Shown: positions 28,006 to 36,579 of the stretch, one piece after another
How the letters are laid out: each line of letters starts with the position of its first letter
Position numbering within the stretch: the stretch's first letter is position 1
Origin: Aporhodopirellula aestuarii
Lineage (GTDB): Bacteria; Planctomycetota; Planctomycetia; Pirellulales; Pirellulaceae
Reading direction: 5' to 3'
NCBI RefSeq assembly: GCF_023701485.1
Contig: NZ_JAMQBK010000012.1
Span: 62,001 to 126,000 of the forward strand
Length of the DNA stretch: 64,000 nucleotides
Made by a program: the position numbers and the translations under genes
Notes under the pieces: model-generated
What the model was told of the DNA's origin: nothing
The model's input: only the letters and a program-made list of their open reading frames with translations
Databases searched by the model: none

Positions 28006-28447
28006 CGCTGAGTTCCTCCGCTATCAGTGTAGCGCATCGAATCGCCGCTTGCTCGGTTGGTGCTGTTAATCCAGCGAGCCGGTCGAATGATCGCCCATTT
28101 CCGATCCAAATGGTGACATGATCGGTGGGCTTTTGGAGCGACTGAGCCATTTGCAGTACGGAGGCAAGTCCCATATCGTGCGTTCCACGATGACGTATAG
28201 TTTGGATCAAATTACGATCGTGAGCATCGGCAAAACACAGCTTGCGAAACGGAACATCCACCGGCAAACCCACTCCGGCGTCAACGAGGACGACACGGTC
28301 GTTCGCCTCTAGCGACCCAATCAAATCGATGGGGTGACCGACTTTGGCGAGCGTGACATCTTGCAGGCCGATGTTTGCGATGTGATCCACAACCGACCAT
28401 CCAAACTGATCGTCGCCGTGTGGACTGCCGATTCCAATCACCGTCAT
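27983..28447 (-). CDS. Hydrogenase maturation endopeptidase (HyaD/HupD family)
   Basis: The protease removes the C-terminal peptide of the large subunit after nickel insertion. The 154-residue product starts at the ATG at 28447 with MTVIGIGSPHGDDQFGW, the family's nickel-sensing loop (usually GIGN, here GIGS), followed by VVLVDAGVG with the second metal-site Asp and a histidine in RHRGTHDMGL. A longer frame to 28582 would run back into the large-subunit gene. It lies 17 bp after the large-subunit stop, its probable substrate. Confidence 0.88.
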   Translation of the reverse strand: MTVIGIGSPHGDDQFGWSVVDHIANIGLQDVTLAKVGHPIDLIGSLEANDRVVLVDAGVGLPVDVPFRKLCFADAHDRNLIQTIRHRGTHDMGLASVLQMAQSLQKPTDHVTIWIGNGRSFDRLAGLTAPTEQAAIRCATLIAEELSDARNVAC

Positions 28448-28464
28448 GCGAGCTTGATTGCCGT

Positions 28465-29760
28465 TCACGATCGTTCCATCGTGAGCGTCAGGAAATGTGT
28501 CGAGCAACTGATGCAGGGATCGTAATTGCGGATCAGTTTTTCGGCTTCGGCTGCGATCTTTTCGTCCGATTCGTTTAACCAACGGGGCAGATACGCGAGC
28601 AAGTCTGATTCAATTTGCAATTGGTTCTGAGAAGTCGGTGGAACGATCTTAGACGAGGCAACCGTACCGTCATCGTTGATTTCGTAGTGGTGGTAGATCA
28701 TGCCTCGTGGCGCCTCGGTCGCGGCGCATCCGGCGCCGGCGCGGGCAACATAGGGAGCAAACGGCTCGTTTGGCGGCGAGTAGGTCTCAATCAATTCAAT
28801 CGCCTCTTCCAATGCGTGGACGACTTCGACACTGCGGGCGATGATCGAGTGGAACCGATTTCGCATCGGCAGAGGCGGACAGTCTGTCTCGAGTAATTGT
28901 TTTGCCGCCGCAGACAACTGCGTGTGATTGAGTTCGAGGCGCGAGAGCGGCCCGAGGAAATACGGCGTTTGTCCGTCGCGACGCACCGATTGCAACGCCG
29001 TGCTGTGTTCGACGTGATGTTCGCCAAAGTGGTCTTCATATTGATCGACGTCGATCGCCGGGTAACGGGTCGACGCGATGACGCCCTCATTCATCGGATA
29101 CTCATCGTTGTGTTGGAGGGCGACGAGCTCGCAATCGACGTTGAATTCGGGGAATTCGATCCCCGAGATCCAGCGGGCGGAATCGATAGCTGACTTGAAT
29201 GCCCATCGCAGATCTGGCAGTTGCGATTGCAATTCATCCCGCGTCGGCAGGTGGTAAAACCCGCCAATCCTCACGTTGACGGGATGGATCGCGCGGCCGC
29301 CGAGTATTTCGAGCAATCGGTTGCCGATCTTTTTGATTCGTAATCCGTTGTTAACGCGATCAGGGAATCGTGCGGCCAGTTCGATGCCACTGTGGCAATC
29401 AAAGAAGTCGGGCGCATTGAGCATGAACATATGCAGCACGTGACTCTCGATCCACTCGCCGCAGTACAGCAGGCGACGCAGCCGCCTGATTCCGGGATCG
29501 ATCTTGATTCCGAGTGCCTTCTCGATCGCATGGACGGAAGTCATTTGATATGCAACCGGGCAAATGCCACAGATGCGTGCCGTGATGTCCGGAACTTCCT
29601 CGATCGCGCGGCCTCGTAGAAACGCTTCGAAGAATCGTGGCGGCTCGTAAATCGCGAGACGCACGTTTTCGATACGGTCGCCGCTGACGCGTACATGCAG
29701 GGCCCCTTCACCTTCCACTCGGGTCAATGCATTGACGGTAATTTTTCGTTCGGAGGTCAC
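28465..29760 (-). CDS. [NiFe] hydrogenase large (alpha) subunit, group 3b-like
   Basis: This is the catalytic subunit. All four active-site cysteines are present: Cys64 and Cys67 in ARICGICPVA, and Cys416 and Cys419 in DPCISCSTH. After His422 a nine-residue tail (FLTLTMERS) remains for removal by the endopeptidase. The short length (431), absence of a signal sequence, the partner FAD subunit and the separate 4Fe-4S subunit all point to the bidirectional cytoplasmic NAD(P)-linked group 3b (sulfhydrogenase-type) enzymes. They can oxidise H2 or dispose of reductant as H2. Its start overlaps the small-subunit stop by four bases. Confidence 0.93.
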   Translation of the reverse strand: MTSERKITVNALTRVEGEGALHVRVSGDRIENVRLAIYEPPRFFEAFLRGRAIEEVPDITARICGICPVAYQMTSVHAIEKALGIKIDPGIRRLRRLLYCGEWIESHVLHMFMLNAPDFFDCHSGIELAARFPDRVNNGLRIKKIGNRLLEILGGRAIHPVNVRIGGFYHLPTRDELQSQLPDLRWAFKSAIDSARWISGIEFPEFNVDCELVALQHNDEYPMNEGVIASTRYPAIDVDQYEDHFGEHHVEHSTALQSVRRDGQTPYFLGPLSRLELNHTQLSAAAKQLLETDCPPLPMRNRFHSIIARSVEVVHALEEAIELIETYSPPNEPFAPYVARAGAGCAATEAPRGMIYHHYEINDDGTVASSKIVPPTSQNQLQIESDLLAYLPRWLNESDEKIAAEAEKLIRNYDPCISCSTHFLTLTMERS

Positions 29761-30548
29761 GTTTTGTCTTGGGGTTGACGAGACTCGATACGATCACTTT
29801 CGATTTGGAACACGTTGGCGGCGGCGGACATGTTGCGAAGGGCGTGAATCATCACGGTTTCTGTCGTGTCTCCGGCAAGATAATGCTCCGACAATGTCTT
29901 GCAGTTCGCTTGTGCGGCCGGACCAAAACAACCATAGCAGGGGCGGTCGTACGCCGGGCAAATCGCACCGCAGCCCGCCTGGGTGACGGGACCGAGACAT
30001 GGCAAGTGTTTCGTGACGGCAATGCACACCGTTCCACGGCGTTTGCACTCCATGCAGACGCTGTGACGAGGCGTTCTCGGCACGCGATCGGCAATCATGG
30101 CGGCGAGTACTTCGAGCAACTGATGCTTGTCGATCGGACATCCTCGCAGTTCGAAGTCGACGGAAACATGGTCGGCGATCGATGTGCTAGTTGCGAGGGT
30201 GTTGATGTACTGGGGGCTGGCGTAGACCGCGGCGATGAACTCGTGGTGGTCGGCCCAATTTCGCAGAGCTTGGATGCCACCTGAGCTTGCGCACGCGCCG
30301 ATGGCGACGAGAATCTTGGATTGTTGGCGAATGTGGCGGATCCGCTCCACGTCTGCGGGCGTCGTGATAGAACCTTCAACCAGCGCGATATCAAACGGCC
30401 CTTCCTGGATGAGGCTGGTTGCTTCTAAGAAATGAGCGATCTCGATCGTGTCTGCCAATTCGAGTAGTTCATCTTCGCACGACAGCAGTTGCAATTGGCA
30501 ACCGTCGCAGGAAGCGAACTTGAAGACGCCGAGTCGCTTTTTGGTCAT
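29757..30548 (-). CDS. [NiFe] hydrogenase small (delta) subunit, group 3b-like
   Basis: The small subunit carries the proximal Fe-S cluster. The 263-residue product has CDGCQLQLLSCEDE near its N-terminus (Cys14, Cys17), GACASSGGI, the Cys in LRGCPIDK, and a late cysteine-rich section (CMECKRRGTVC, CGAICPAYDRPCYGCFGP) for more clusters. There is no Tat signal, which fits a cytoplasmic enzyme. The ATG at 30548 is chosen because it overlaps the stop of the upstream FAD-subunit gene (ATGA) and begins with the conserved domain; a start at 30686 would lie deep in that gene. Confidence 0.92.
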   Translation of the reverse strand: MTKKRLGVFKFASCDGCQLQLLSCEDELLELADTIEIAHFLEATSLIQEGPFDIALVEGSITTPADVERIRHIRQQSKILVAIGACASSGGIQALRNWADHHEFIAAVYASPQYINTLATSTSIADHVSVDFELRGCPIDKHQLLEVLAAMIADRVPRTPRHSVCMECKRRGTVCIAVTKHLPCLGPVTQAGCGAICPAYDRPCYGCFGPAAQANCKTLSEHYLAGDTTETVMIHALRNMSAAANVFQIESDRIESRQPQDKT

Positions 30549-31390
30549 AGCGAATCCACATGCATCCAGTTTTTGACTTGGTCGTATCTCAGGACGGGCC
30601 CTTCTTTGCAAATGAAATGGGGGCCGAGTTGACAGTGGCCGCACTGTCCGATCGCGCAGTTCATGTTGCGCTCGAGTGAGACCCAAAGGTTTTCGCGCGG
30701 TACGCCGCGTTCACGGACGGCCCGAATCGCGTAGGTCATCATGACTTCGGGACCACACGTGAAGATCATTGTTTGTAGTGGTGAGGTGATTCCCAAGCGA
30801 TTGAGCAGCAACGTCACGACGCCAACATTTCCCTTCCAGTCAGCGGCGGCGCGATCGACGGTCGTCTGAACCTCGATGTCAGCTGTTCGCCACGATTCGT
30901 AATCGTCCGTATACAACAAGTCCGATGGGGTGCGGGCTCCGATTAACAAACTGACGCGGCCGAACTGTTGCCGATGCGATAGAATTTCGTCGACGAGCGG
31001 TCGCAGCGGTGCCAGACCGATGCCACCGGCAACGAGAATGAGGTCCTTCCCGATTCCACGCTCCAGTGGCCAGTACGAACCGAACGGTCCGCGTACGCCC
31101 AGGGAATCGCCCGCTTTCGTGACTGCCAAAGCACGCGTGACATTTCCGACCGAGCGTACCGTATGCACGAGTTGCCCGCCCGGCGAAGGAAGGTGACTGA
31201 GTGAAATCGCGGCTTCACCCACACCGGGCATGTACAGCATGTTGAACTGACCGGGCTTGGCGGCGTATGTCTCTCGATCGCCGGCCTCTGAAAGTTCGAT
31301 CCAGTAAGTCTGCACGCCTGGCGCTTCGTCCTTCACGTCACGAACGCGGGCGGCCGCCACCGCCCACGGTTCAGTTCGCGGCGACAGCAT
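30545..31390 (-). CDS. Hydrogenase FAD/NAD(P)-binding (gamma) subunit
   Basis: This ferredoxin-reductase-type subunit passes electrons between NAD(P)H and the Fe-S chain. The 281-residue product has an FAD domain (KPGQFNMLYMPGVGEAAISLS), an NAD(P) domain opening with VAGGIGLAPLRPLV, the FTCGPEVMM motif, and a PyrK-like C-terminal 2Fe-2S site (MNCAIGQCGHCQLGPHFIC). It resembles the gamma subunit of sulfhydrogenase and the B subunit of anaerobic sulfite reductase. The ATG at 31390 is chosen; it lies 20 bases inside the end of the universal stress protein gene, so the two are coupled. Confidence 0.9.
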   Translation of the reverse strand: MLSPRTEPWAVAAARVRDVKDEAPGVQTYWIELSEAGDRETYAAKPGQFNMLYMPGVGEAAISLSHLPSPGGQLVHTVRSVGNVTRALAVTKAGDSLGVRGPFGSYWPLERGIGKDLILVAGGIGLAPLRPLVDEILSHRQQFGRVSLLIGARTPSDLLYTDDYESWRTADIEVQTTVDRAAADWKGNVGVVTLLLNRLGITSPLQTMIFTCGPEVMMTYAIRAVRERGVPRENLWVSLERNMNCAIGQCGHCQLGPHFICKEGPVLRYDQVKNWMHVDSL

Positions 31391-32291
31391 CAGCCACCTC
31401 GTTGGATTTCGATTCGGAATTCCAGTGGTGTCGGGAAATCCAAACGCTGCACGGCGCATGTCGGAGCACGTACTTCGAAGTGCTACCGAGCAAAACACGA
31501 CTGAGCAAACTGTGGCCGGTATCGCCGACAACGATCATGCTTGCTTTGTAGTCTTCCGCTGCGGTGACGATAGCGTCGCCGACATGATCCGAAACCGTCG
31601 TTTGGGCTCGCGTGTGCGGGAAGTGATCGGCGATTTGACTCGCCATCCGCTCCGCGGATTTGTCGATCTTGTCCACGAGTGCCGGATCGACCGTGATCGG
31701 CGGACCCGCGTAGCCCTCGCCGACAAAGACATAGGGTTGCAAGGCGACACTGATAACGTTGACCTCGCAGTCTTTCGCCAAATTCCACTGCATGAGTTCG
31801 GCGACCGCTTCGCGAGACGCAACCGATTGGTCAAAGCCGACGATGATTTTCTGGAGATCGAAGTCGGATTGATCGCCGCGTCGTACCACGACGACCGAGC
31901 ATTCCGCACTCGAGGCGACGCTGTCCGAGACACTACCGAGCAAGACACGCCGCAGCGCGGAATGCCCTTTCGCTCCGAGGACAATCAAATCAACTTTTGA
32001 TTTTTTCGCTTGTGCCAAGATATACGGAGCCGCCGATCCGGCCCCGTGGATGACACTCACGGATTGGCAAGTCGTCTGAAGTGTTTGCTTGGCCTTATCG
32101 AGAATGGCCTGCGTCCGGTCGCCTACATGCTGCTTCAATTGCGGGCTCCAGGGATACATCGGATAGTGTTCGGGATCGAACGAAACGGTCAGCACGACTG
32201 CTTCGACGGGGACGTTCTTTGCCAAATTCGCGACGAACTCAGTGGCATCTTGCGAAGCGGCAGAGCCATCGGTAGCCAATAGAATTTTCAT
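31371..32291 (-). CDS. Tandem universal stress protein
   Basis: Two UspA domains are fused in 306 residues. Both keep the ATP-binding signature: GAKGHSALRRVLLGS in domain 1 and GDTGHSLLSRVLLGS in domain 2. The protein starts MKILLATDGSAAS at the ATG at 32291; an upstream start at 32360 is unlikely. It is the first gene of the hydrogenase/maturation operon and overlaps the next gene by 20 bases. Tandem Usp proteins are typical of hypoxia and dormancy regulons. A sigma54-type promoter candidate lies about 43 bp upstream of the start. Confidence 0.92.
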   Translation of the reverse strand: MKILLATDGSAASQDATEFVANLAKNVPVEAVVLTVSFDPEHYPMYPWSPQLKQHVGDRTQAILDKAKQTLQTTCQSVSVIHGAGSAAPYILAQAKKSKVDLIVLGAKGHSALRRVLLGSVSDSVASSAECSVVVVRRGDQSDFDLQKIIVGFDQSVASREAVAELMQWNLAKDCEVNVISVALQPYVFVGEGYAGPPITVDPALVDKIDKSAERMASQIADHFPHTRAQTTVSDHVGDAIVTAAEDYKASMIVVGDTGHSLLSRVLLGSTSKYVLRHAPCSVWISRHHWNSESKSNEVADAVAAN

Positions 32292-32343
32292 TGTTACATC
32301 TCCTCGTCGGCCGGTTGTGAACGAATCAATCGATAACGTGAAA

Positions 32344-32359
32344 CGCAGTTTGCGTACCA
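32344..32359 (-). promoter_or_regulatory. Candidate sigma54 promoter of the Usp-hydrogenase operon
   Basis: Read on the minus strand: TGGTACG-N4-CTGCG, against the consensus TGGCACR-N4-TTGCW. The GG and GC are spaced by exactly 10 bp. The expected start point is near 32334, about 43 nt before the Usp ATG. An NtrC-type activator is encoded at 36699. Confidence 0.5.
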
Positions 32360-32391
32360 ATCAAGCAATCGTGTGTTTTTGGTCCGGAGTT

Positions 32392-32405
32392 GTGCATACG
32401 AGCAC
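32392..32405. promoter_or_regulatory. GTGC-N6-GCAC palindrome, candidate activator site 1
   Basis: Perfect half-sites around ATACGA, 33 bp upstream of the -24 element of the candidate Usp-operon promoter. The same palindrome occurs at 36522-36535 and 41655-41668. Confidence 0.4.
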
Positions 32406-32617
32406 GGGTGTTTCCGTTTGATGTGCGATCAAGGCGCACTTGATGCGCAAGCATCGTTTGACGGATGCCGGTTTATGTTCAAAACGATCCCGTTAAGTTG
32501 CTGAGCGTTTATGAGGTGCCATCGCGATGCGAGTTTTGAGCGTCGTGTTGTGGCTTAAGGACGCATTGAGTCCGGTCGGAAATTCCGGGGAATACCTGTG
32601 ATTCGCGGTACTTAAGG

Positions 32618-32633
32618 GGGCACGTCGTAGGCA
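32618..32633 (+). promoter_or_regulatory. Weak sigma54-like promoter upstream of the first histidine kinase
   Basis: GGGCACG-N4-AGGCA keeps the GG-N10-GC core and the CAC, but the -12 element is poor. The expected start would be about 110 nt before the kinase ATG. Such cores occur often by chance. Confidence 0.25.
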
Positions 32634-32754
32634 ACGAGAGGTGACAGCCAGATTACGTGAGAATGGCGGGTTTGCTATGATAAGGCGACGGTCTATTCGC
32701 GTTTATTTTGACTGCGATTGTGCCGCTACGCTTCTTTCGCGAATGGGCTGATGC

Positions 32755-34251
32755 ATGAACGATGAGTTAAAAGTGTTGCTCGTCGAAGACGATCCAGATT
32801 GTCGAGCCAACCTCGCTCAACTCTTGCAGCAAGATGGTCATCTTGTTCGCGTCGCGGGGAGTTACGGTGAAGTCCGTGATTCCGGCATGCAACCCGATGT
32901 CTCGTTGGTGGTTCTCGATCGCCAGCTTCCAGACGGTGTGGCGGAGGAGATTCTTCCCGAGATGAAGAAGCTGCTTCCCCAAGCCGAGTTCGTCATTGTG
33001 ACCGGCTACGCTGATTTGGATAACTCGATTGCGGCGATGAAGTTGGGTGTCGTCGATTACATTGTCAAACCGATTCATGCCGGAGTCTTCCGGGCCAGTG
33101 TCGCTCGGATCGTGCGCCAACGGCGGATGCAGAACCAGTTGTGCAAAGAGCACGAATTTGCGTCACAGGTGCTCAAGACCGCTGAGGCGGTCATTCTTGT
33201 GTTGGATCTTGAAGGCCGGATTCAACGGTTCAATGAGTACTTCACGCAAATCACCGGGTGGCGACTCGAAGACATCGGAGGGAAGGATTGGTTTGCGACA
33301 TGCATACCGGGTGATGAGCGAGATCGGATTCGTGAGGTGTTCATGGCGACGGCTCATTGCGTGGAAAGTTCCGGCGTGATGAACTCCGTCATGACCTGTA
33401 CCGGGCGACAACGACACATCCGATGGTCCAACACGACGTTACAAGCTGAGGGCGGTGACGTCAGTTCGATCCTGGCTATCGGCGTGGACGTTACTGATCT
33501 GATCGCCGCGCAAAAAGATGCCCTGCAATCACAGCGTTTGGCGGCGATCGGACAAACCGTCGCGCGGCTGGCCCATGAAAGTCGAAACGCATTGCAGAGA
33601 ATCCAATCGAGCGTGGACATCTTGCAACTCGACATTCCCTTGGAGTCGGACCTGCGGGAGGAAGTCGACTCGATTTATCGCGCCTCCAATGAGTTGAAGG
33701 AGACGCTCGAGGAGGTTCGCCAATATGCGGCACCGATCCTATTGAGCCGTGAGGCCGTGTTGTTACAGGATGTATGGCGACGCGTTTGGGGGGATCTTGC
33801 ATTCTCTCGTACGGGGCGTGATGCGGAACTGGTCGAAACGTTATGCGGCTGTGACAACCTTGTGGACGTCGACGTGATGCGACTCGAACACATGTTTCGA
33901 AACTTGTTCGAAAACGCGTTGGCTGCCTGTCCGGATCCCGTGCGAATCCACATCGATTGTCAGTGTGACGGAGCCGATTGGATTCTTGTGGAAGTTCAAG
34001 ACAATGGCCCCGGACTGTCAGCCGAACAGCGGGAGAAGCTTTTTGAGCCGTTCTTTACGACCAAGACTCGAGGTACCGGATTGGGGATGTCAATCGTGCG
34101 GCGGATTGTCGAAGCCCATGGGGGGAGTATCGAACTTGGCGATGCAGATGGAGGCGGTGCGAAATTCGTGATCCGAATCGCGAAGCACGACCATGTTCGC
34201 GGTAACGTGTGCGTGTTGGCTTCGCAGGCTGAGAACGTTAGTTCTTTCTGA
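32755..34251 (+). CDS. Hybrid sensor histidine kinase: receiver-PAS-HisKA-HATPase
   Basis: The order of domains in 498 residues is an N-terminal receiver (acidic EDDPD at 11-15, phospho-acceptor Asp55, lysine in YIVKPIHA), a PAS domain (about 135-250, NEYFTQITGWRLEDIGG), a HisKA box with His274 in LAHESRNALQRIQ, and an HATPase_c domain (FENALAA, DNGPGLS, GTGLGMSIVRRIVEAHGG). There are no membrane helices, so it senses a cytoplasmic signal. The H-box is nearly identical to that of the kinase at 35310. It probably feeds the NtrC-type regulator at 36699. It is divergent from the Usp-hydrogenase operon. Confidence 0.92.
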   Translation: MNDELKVLLVEDDPDCRANLAQLLQQDGHLVRVAGSYGEVRDSGMQPDVSLVVLDRQLPDGVAEEILPEMKKLLPQAEFVIVTGYADLDNSIAAMKLGVVDYIVKPIHAGVFRASVARIVRQRRMQNQLCKEHEFASQVLKTAEAVILVLDLEGRIQRFNEYFTQITGWRLEDIGGKDWFATCIPGDERDRIREVFMATAHCVESSGVMNSVMTCTGRQRHIRWSNTTLQAEGGDVSSILAIGVDVTDLIAAQKDALQSQRLAAIGQTVARLAHESRNALQRIQSSVDILQLDIPLESDLREEVDSIYRASNELKETLEEVRQYAAPILLSREAVLLQDVWRRVWGDLAFSRTGRDAELVETLCGCDNLVDVDVMRLEHMFRNLFENALAACPDPVRIHIDCQCDGADWILVEVQDNGPGLSAEQREKLFEPFFTTKTRGTGLGMSIVRRIVEAHGGSIELGDADGGGAKFVIRIAKHDHVRGNVCVLASQAENVSSF

Positions 34252-34314
34252 GGCCGGGTTTTGCCAGTCGGATCGCAAACGTCGGTGAGATCACGGAAGT
34301 GTACTCGTTCGCCT

Positions 34315-34953
34315 TTATTGCAATTCAGACACTTTGCTTTGGCCCGTAACACGTCCCCAAGGACGTCGATTCGCATCAGGATTCCATCTGCCGGGCAGGT
34401 CCGGCCGAAGCGTGTGTTTGACGAGTTCTGCAAATTCCGTTGCAAAATCCTCCACAGCCTTCCAATCCGTGAATTCGTGGTCGTCGTTGAGTCGCGTATC
34501 GCATCCGTATTTCTTAGCGATCCAACGCATCATGTGTTTTTTCAGCCATCCGTACTCGGAATAACGAAGCGCTCCGGCAAAGGTGGCTCTGCGTGAAGGG
34601 GTATAGTTGATGCGTGAGAAGAGCTTGCTGACGGCTTCGTCCACCGTCTTTTGTTCGTCGGGGCGTTCATCGAGAATCCTCAAGCAGACCGTAAAAAACG
34701 CGTTCGGGATTTTTGATAAATAGTGATGGTTTTCTTGGATGCACCATACGACTCGGCGATCATGCTCGCCGTAGTGCAGCGGCGAACCGAGCACGACGGC
34801 TTCGTAGGATTCGATGGCCAGCTCGGTAACCGAGGTCTTGGTCACATCGAATGTGTCAGCAGCCACCCCATGCTCATTCAGCGTCAATGCAATCCGCTTA
34901 GCGATCCGCTCGGTTTGCCCTTCGCAGGTGGCATAGATGACGACAGCTCGCAT
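34315..34953 (-). CDS. Flavodoxin-fold, HemG-like protein
   Basis: The 212-residue product begins with a flavodoxin FMN loop (MRAVVIYATCEGQTERIAKRI) and has VVLGSPLHYGEHDRRV and the HemG-type end (AGALRYSEYGWLKKHMMRWIAKKYG). HemG is a menaquinone-linked protoporphyrinogen oxidase used under low oxygen; family members also act as general flavodoxin reductases, so this assignment is by similarity. The ATG at 34953 is chosen. A minus-strand sigma54-type promoter candidate lies at 35201-35216, giving a leader of about 240 nt. Confidence 0.8.
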   Translation of the reverse strand: MRAVVIYATCEGQTERIAKRIALTLNEHGVAADTFDVTKTSVTELAIESYEAVVLGSPLHYGEHDRRVVWCIQENHHYLSKIPNAFFTVCLRILDERPDEQKTVDEAVSKLFSRINYTPSRRATFAGALRYSEYGWLKKHMMRWIAKKYGCDTRLNDDHEFTDWKAVEDFATEFAELVKHTLRPDLPGRWNPDANRRPWGRVTGQSKVSELQ

Positions 34954-35200
34954 GGTTTCGACTCCGAGTGAATGCAACGGTCACGGTGAACATCTGGTAT
35001 TTACATAACCACGATCCAGGCGGACGTCGTTGCCCAATGATTAGATGTCGTGTGGCGTTTCGAATTCAGCTGACATCGCGTGGCGGCGGATCCGACGCCA
35101 TCTGAGATGACGCGACGCACGTCCGGCCAGCCCGGATTCACTGTGTTATCGAACGTCCAGGTGAGCGACAACAAAATTGAGATCAACGTGGGCAATTACG

Positions 35201-35216
35201 TGCGAAAGATGTGCCG
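35201..35216 (-). promoter_or_regulatory. Candidate sigma54 promoter towards the HemG-like gene
   Basis: On the minus strand: CGGCACA-N4-TCGCA, two mismatches from the consensus with correct 10-bp core spacing. The distance to the coding start is long, about 240 bp. Confidence 0.45.
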
Positions 35217-35248
35217 AAGCTGAGATGGCGATACGCCCTCAGCAGTTG

Positions 35249-35264
35249 TGGCACTCCGGTTGCT
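35249..35264 (+). promoter_or_regulatory. Perfect sigma54 promoter of the second histidine kinase
   Basis: TGGCAC-N5-TTGCT matches the -24/-12 consensus TGGCAC-N5-TTGCW at every conserved base. The predicted start is near 35275, 35 bp before the ATG at 35310, with GGCAGGAAG as ribosome-binding site between. Confidence 0.8.
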
Positions 35265-35309
35265 TTGGAATAGGCACTGATACGAAGCGTTTTGAGAGGG
35301 CAGGAAGAT

Positions 35310-36401
35310 ATGCATACTAAGACCAGCCCAGTACGTCGTAACCACTTGGCCAACGTCCTGATCGAAGCTTCTCCCGTGGCGATTGTTTTGTCAACGCCCA
35401 ACGGGACCATCGAGGTTGTTAATCGTGTCGCGCAGACGTGTTTCGGCTACCGTGAATCCGAGTTGGCAGGAGCGTCGCTCGACCTGCTCTTTCCCGATCG
35501 TGAGTCTCGACGCATTGGGACAGAACAGGTGCATTTTTTGTCACACCTGCGCCATCCTGATCCAGCAACGGAGTGGTGTTTGGCGGGCCGCCGAAGTGAC
35601 GGTTCGAATTTTCCGGCAAAAGTTTCGCTGTACCCGTTGGCGACGACGGACGGCGACAAACGGCTCGTCAACGTCGTCTGTCTCTCAGAAAACGACGCTT
35701 GCAGTGAGAAGCATGTTCAGTGTGAACGTTTGGCGGCCATCCTGCAGATGGCTTCGGGGCTCTCACACGAGTCTCGTAATGCGCTCCAACGGGCAGAGTC
35801 GTGTCTCGATCTGTTGGAGTTAGATCTCACGGACCGAACCGAATTATTGGGGCTGACCGACCGGATCCGCGATTCGTTGCATCACATCCACAAAACCTAC
35901 GAAGAAGTCAGAGACTACGCGGCTCCGATTTCCCTCCACCGGGTCGATACCAATTTGCCTCGTTTCCTCCAGGCGGTGGTCGATGCATGGACCGCCGATC
36001 GGTCCTGCGTCGTCCCCGAAATTCGAATTCGATGTGACCGCCAGTGTGAATGGGGAGTTCTCGACGAAAAATCCGTTGGCCAGCTGTTAAACCATCTTCT
36101 CGACAACGCAGCCGCGGCCAGCCCTCCTGATCAGGCCATCGAGCTCCGGTGTCGCCGGATCGTGACTACAGAGTCAGGTGGGATTGAACTTTCCGTGCGG
36201 GACTATGGATCGGGTTTCGATGAGCAACTCGAGCGATGTCTGTTCGAACCGTTTTTTACGACCAAACAACACGGCACGGGGTTGGGACTGGCGGTCTGTC
36301 GTAGGATCGTCGATGCCCACGACGGCACGATTACGCTGGCAAATCATCCCGCTGGGGGAGCAGTCGTTCACGTCGCACTCCCCCAGAGTCGGTCGAGGTG
36401 A
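35310..36401 (+). CDS. PAS-domain sensor histidine kinase
   Basis: The 363-residue soluble kinase has a PAS domain (about 14-125, IEASPVAIVLSTPNGTIEVV), a HisKA box with His153 in LSHESRNALQRAE, and an HATPase_c domain (LLDNAAAAS, RDYGSGFDE, GTGLGLAVCRRIVDAHDG). The ATG at 35310 is preferred over a start 18 bp upstream because of the GGCAGGAAG spacing. It has a consensus sigma54 promoter, so it is itself likely activated by the NtrC-type regulator encoded next, giving positive feedback. The H-box sequence is shared with the kinase at 32755. Confidence 0.92.
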   Translation: MHTKTSPVRRNHLANVLIEASPVAIVLSTPNGTIEVVNRVAQTCFGYRESELAGASLDLLFPDRESRRIGTEQVHFLSHLRHPDPATEWCLAGRRSDGSNFPAKVSLYPLATTDGDKRLVNVVCLSENDACSEKHVQCERLAAILQMASGLSHESRNALQRAESCLDLLELDLTDRTELLGLTDRIRDSLHHIHKTYEEVRDYAAPISLHRVDTNLPRFLQAVVDAWTADRSCVVPEIRIRCDRQCEWGVLDEKSVGQLLNHLLDNAAAASPPDQAIELRCRRIVTTESGGIELSVRDYGSGFDEQLERCLFEPFFTTKQHGTGLGLAVCRRIVDAHDGTITLANHPAGGAVVHVALPQSRSR

Positions 36402-36521
36402 CGCGCAATATCAACACTACACTCGTGATTCCAAAAAAATACGTCTCCCTGTGAATTTCGAAACCGGTAAGTTGATTCGCGCAATGATTGCATGTGCGTC
36501 CGTGCTCGTTTGCGCTCATCT

Positions 36522-36535
36522 GTGCGATCGTGCAC
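36522..36535. promoter_or_regulatory. GTGC-N6-GCAC palindrome, candidate activator site 2
   Basis: Perfect half-sites around GATCGT, upstream of the NtrC-type regulator gene. A one-mismatch relative (GTGC-N6-GCTC) lies at 36494-36507. It is placed for autoregulation. Confidence 0.4.
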
Positions 36536-36579
36536 ACAGGAACGTGCCGTTCGGTACCGGATTCTGCCACGTTGGGGTG

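Larger units (their letters stand above)
32292..32754. other. Divergent regulatory region between the Usp-hydrogenase operon and a histidine kinase
   Basis: This 463-bp stretch has no credible gene. It holds a minus-strand sigma54-type promoter candidate (32344-32359), a GTGC-N6-GCAC palindrome (32392-32405), three TTGAT/ATCAA half-sites (32418-32444) and a weaker plus-strand sigma54-like match (32618-32633). Confidence 0.6.
34954..35309. other. Divergent intergenic region with two sigma54-type promoters
   Basis: 356 bp between the HemG-like gene (minus) and a histidine kinase (plus). No credible coding frame is present. It contains a perfect sigma54 promoter on the plus strand (35249-35264) and a close match on the minus strand (35201-35216), 33 bp apart and pointing away from each other. 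Confidence 0.65.

Noticed and set aside
35001-35195. 64-residue open frame on the minus strand upstream of the HemG-like gene
   Set aside because: Low-complexity composition, no ribosome-binding site, and it overlaps the divergent promoter region; not convincing as protein.
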